Shown: piece after piece, positions 6,889 through 7,688 of the stretch | How positions within the stretch are numbered: the stretch's first letter is position 1 | Layout of the letters: each line of letters opens with the position of its first letter | NCBI GenBank assembly: GCA_002770795.1 | Contig: PCTP01000010.1 | Coordinates: 1,347-9,034, forward strand | From: Gammaproteobacteria bacterium CG22_combo_CG10-13_8_21_14_all_40_8 | GTDB lineage: Bacteria; Pseudomonadota; Gammaproteobacteria; Enterobacterales; GCA-002770795 | Direction of reading: 5' to 3' | DNA: 7,688 nt | Made by a program: the position numbers and the translations under genes | Notes under the pieces: generated by a model | The model's database searches: none | Seen by the model: the letters and a program-made list of their open reading frames with translations, nothing else | What the model was told of the DNA's origin: nothing

Positions 6889-6981
6889 GTTTTCCCTCCA
6901 AAGGAAGTAATTGATCAGTCTTAGAATAAGGAGCATTAAATATATTTTTGTTGTAACTCCTCAGAACAATTAAACAACTAA
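6889..6981. promoter_or_regulatory. divergent promoter region between protease and DUF1704 gene
   Basis: Ninety-three bases must carry the control signals for the protease (minus) and probably for the DUF1704 gene (plus). On the minus strand TATATT is a fair -10 (5 of 6), but the best -35, TTGTTC, is 19 bases away and only 3 of 6, so I do not fix a promoter. On the plus strand TTGATC has only weak -10 candidates. The region is AT-rich and could be activator-dependent. Confidence 0.35.
6894..6900 (-). promoter_or_regulatory. strong Shine-Dalgarno site of the protease
   Basis: TGGAGGG on the minus strand ends 5 bases before the ATG at 6886-6888. It is the strongest ribosome binding site in the window and settles the start at the MKKTLLATS signal peptide rather than the longer frame beginning at 6936. 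Confidence 0.85.
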
Positions 6982-7688
6982 ATGGAACTTTTATCAAACA
7001 ATCCGTCTCTCATCATACCACTGCCTATATTAAATTCAATTGACAAACCGGATCTGTTAAGGCTAGATACCATTTATCATCTCTGTTATTTGTCAGTTTA
7101 TTGGAAACAACCCATTGATATGAAAACAACGGCTTCAGAAATAGAACATATTAGCCATATCTGTAATTTATTGTATGACGCTTCCAAAAAAATCAGCATC
7201 CTTAATCATATTAGCTGGCCATTATCCATCAGAAATGACTTCTTCTTACACAAAGCGCAACGCATGCCCAAGGTTTCATATCCTAAGTTTGATGGTAGCG
7301 AAAGCATGGCGCTTATTATTCAATCGAGGAATTTATTGGGAGACACCGCAATAGATGATTGGTTACGTAAAAAAGCGGATACTTTAGAAACAACCATTCA
7401 GATGCTGTCTCACACAGGAACAGCAGAATTTTTTAAATATTCTGCCACCCTATACGGCACCCCAACCTCTTATTTACTCGACGAAGAAAGTACTTCCTTA
7501 GATTTAGCCAAACAATTTAAAATCGTGATGGATTCATTCTCCCAAGTTGATCTGGGTGCTCCACCCAATGCCAGTGTTCTAGCAGAAACCGTTGTGGAAG
7601 AAATGAAAATCGCCATGACAAAGCTTTTTGGGCAAGCAGCTCCACCCGTTTATTTAGTCAATGATCTGTCAGCAAATGCCCTCGCCGG
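6982..7688 (+). CDS. DUF1704/TIGR02421 'QEGLA motif' family protein, 3' end outside window
   Basis: The first 235 codons of a gene running off the right edge, open throughout. I recognise the DUF1704 (TIGR02421, 'flavohemoglobin expression-modulating QEGLA motif') family from remembered patterns: an N-terminal helix ending in ASKKISILNHISWP, then FF...A..MPKV.YP, then the block GTAEFFKYSATLYGTP (residues about 146-161), then VNDLSANALAG at the edge, which matches the family's V.D...A.A.AG strand. The putative metallopeptidase HExxxH and the QEGLA motif would lie further right and cannot be checked. Eukaryotic members of the fold include the MATCAP tyrosine carboxypeptidases; the bacterial function is unsettled. 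The ATG at 6982 is directly preceded by an in-frame TAA and has no Shine-Dalgarno. The ATG at 7120 (residue 47) lies nearer to where family members usually begin and could be the true start. It is divergent from the protease and predicted cytosolic, with no signal peptide. Confidence 0.8.
   Translation, partial: MELLSNNPSLIIPLPILNSIDKPDLLRLDTIYHLCYLSVYWKQPIDMKTTASEIEHISHICNLLYDASKKISILNHISWPLSIRNDFFLHKAQRMPKVSYPKFDGSESMALIIQSRNLLGDTAIDDWLRKKADTLETTIQMLSHTGTAEFFKYSATLYGTPTSYLLDEESTSLDLAKQFKIVMDSFSQVDLGAPPNASVLAETVVEEMKIAMTKLFGQAAPPVYLVNDLSANALA

Noticed and set aside
1..7688. CRISPR arrays, transposases, integrases, tRNA or rRNA genes
   Set aside because: No regularly spaced repeats, no recombinase motifs and no recognisable structural RNA were seen on either strand.

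Overview
The window looks like chromosomal DNA from an AT-rich (about 40% GC by eye) Gram-negative bacterium, most likely a gammaproteobacterium. The evidence is the gene families: a HAMP-GAF-GGDEF-EAL c-di-GMP protein, an RND/MMPL exporter co-transcribed with a secreted Ycf48-like propeller, a secreted subtilase, and a DUF1704 'QEGLA' protein. This placement rests on family distribution from memory, and no genus can be named. There is no sign of a phage, transposon, integron, CRISPR array, tRNA or rRNA.

Layout. Bases 1-1971 (+) hold the C-terminal 656 codons of a c-di-GMP synthase/phosphodiesterase whose sensor end lies left of the window. It converges on a two-gene minus-strand operon. The operon's promoter lies around 5420-5448. 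Its first gene is a periplasmic seven-bladed Ycf48/BNR-like propeller (4388-5383). After 14 bases comes an RND-superfamily transporter (2049-4373), and then a candidate terminator (1974-2013) in the convergent junction. A 308-base intergenic region (5384-5691) separates this operon from a monocistronic minus-strand S8 protease gene (5692-6888). That region carries the operon promoter, a spaced 12-base direct repeat, a strong stem-loop terminator and a 16-base perfect palindrome. The protease is divergent, across 93 bases, from a DUF1704/TIGR02421-type gene (6982 to beyond the right edge).

How the parts fit. The propeller and the RND pump are very probably a functional pair: an exported periplasmic partner plus a proton-driven inner-membrane exporter, substrate unknown. 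The protease is a self-standing secreted pre-pro-enzyme with an intact catalytic triad. Nothing in the sequence links the c-di-GMP gene or the DUF1704 gene mechanistically to the others.

No clearly new system is visible. The points most worth a second look are the asymmetric TM4/TM10 relay residues of the exporter, the atypical short C-terminus and poly-glycine hinge of the protease, the spaced repeats upstream of the exporter operon, and the uncertain start of the DUF1704 gene.
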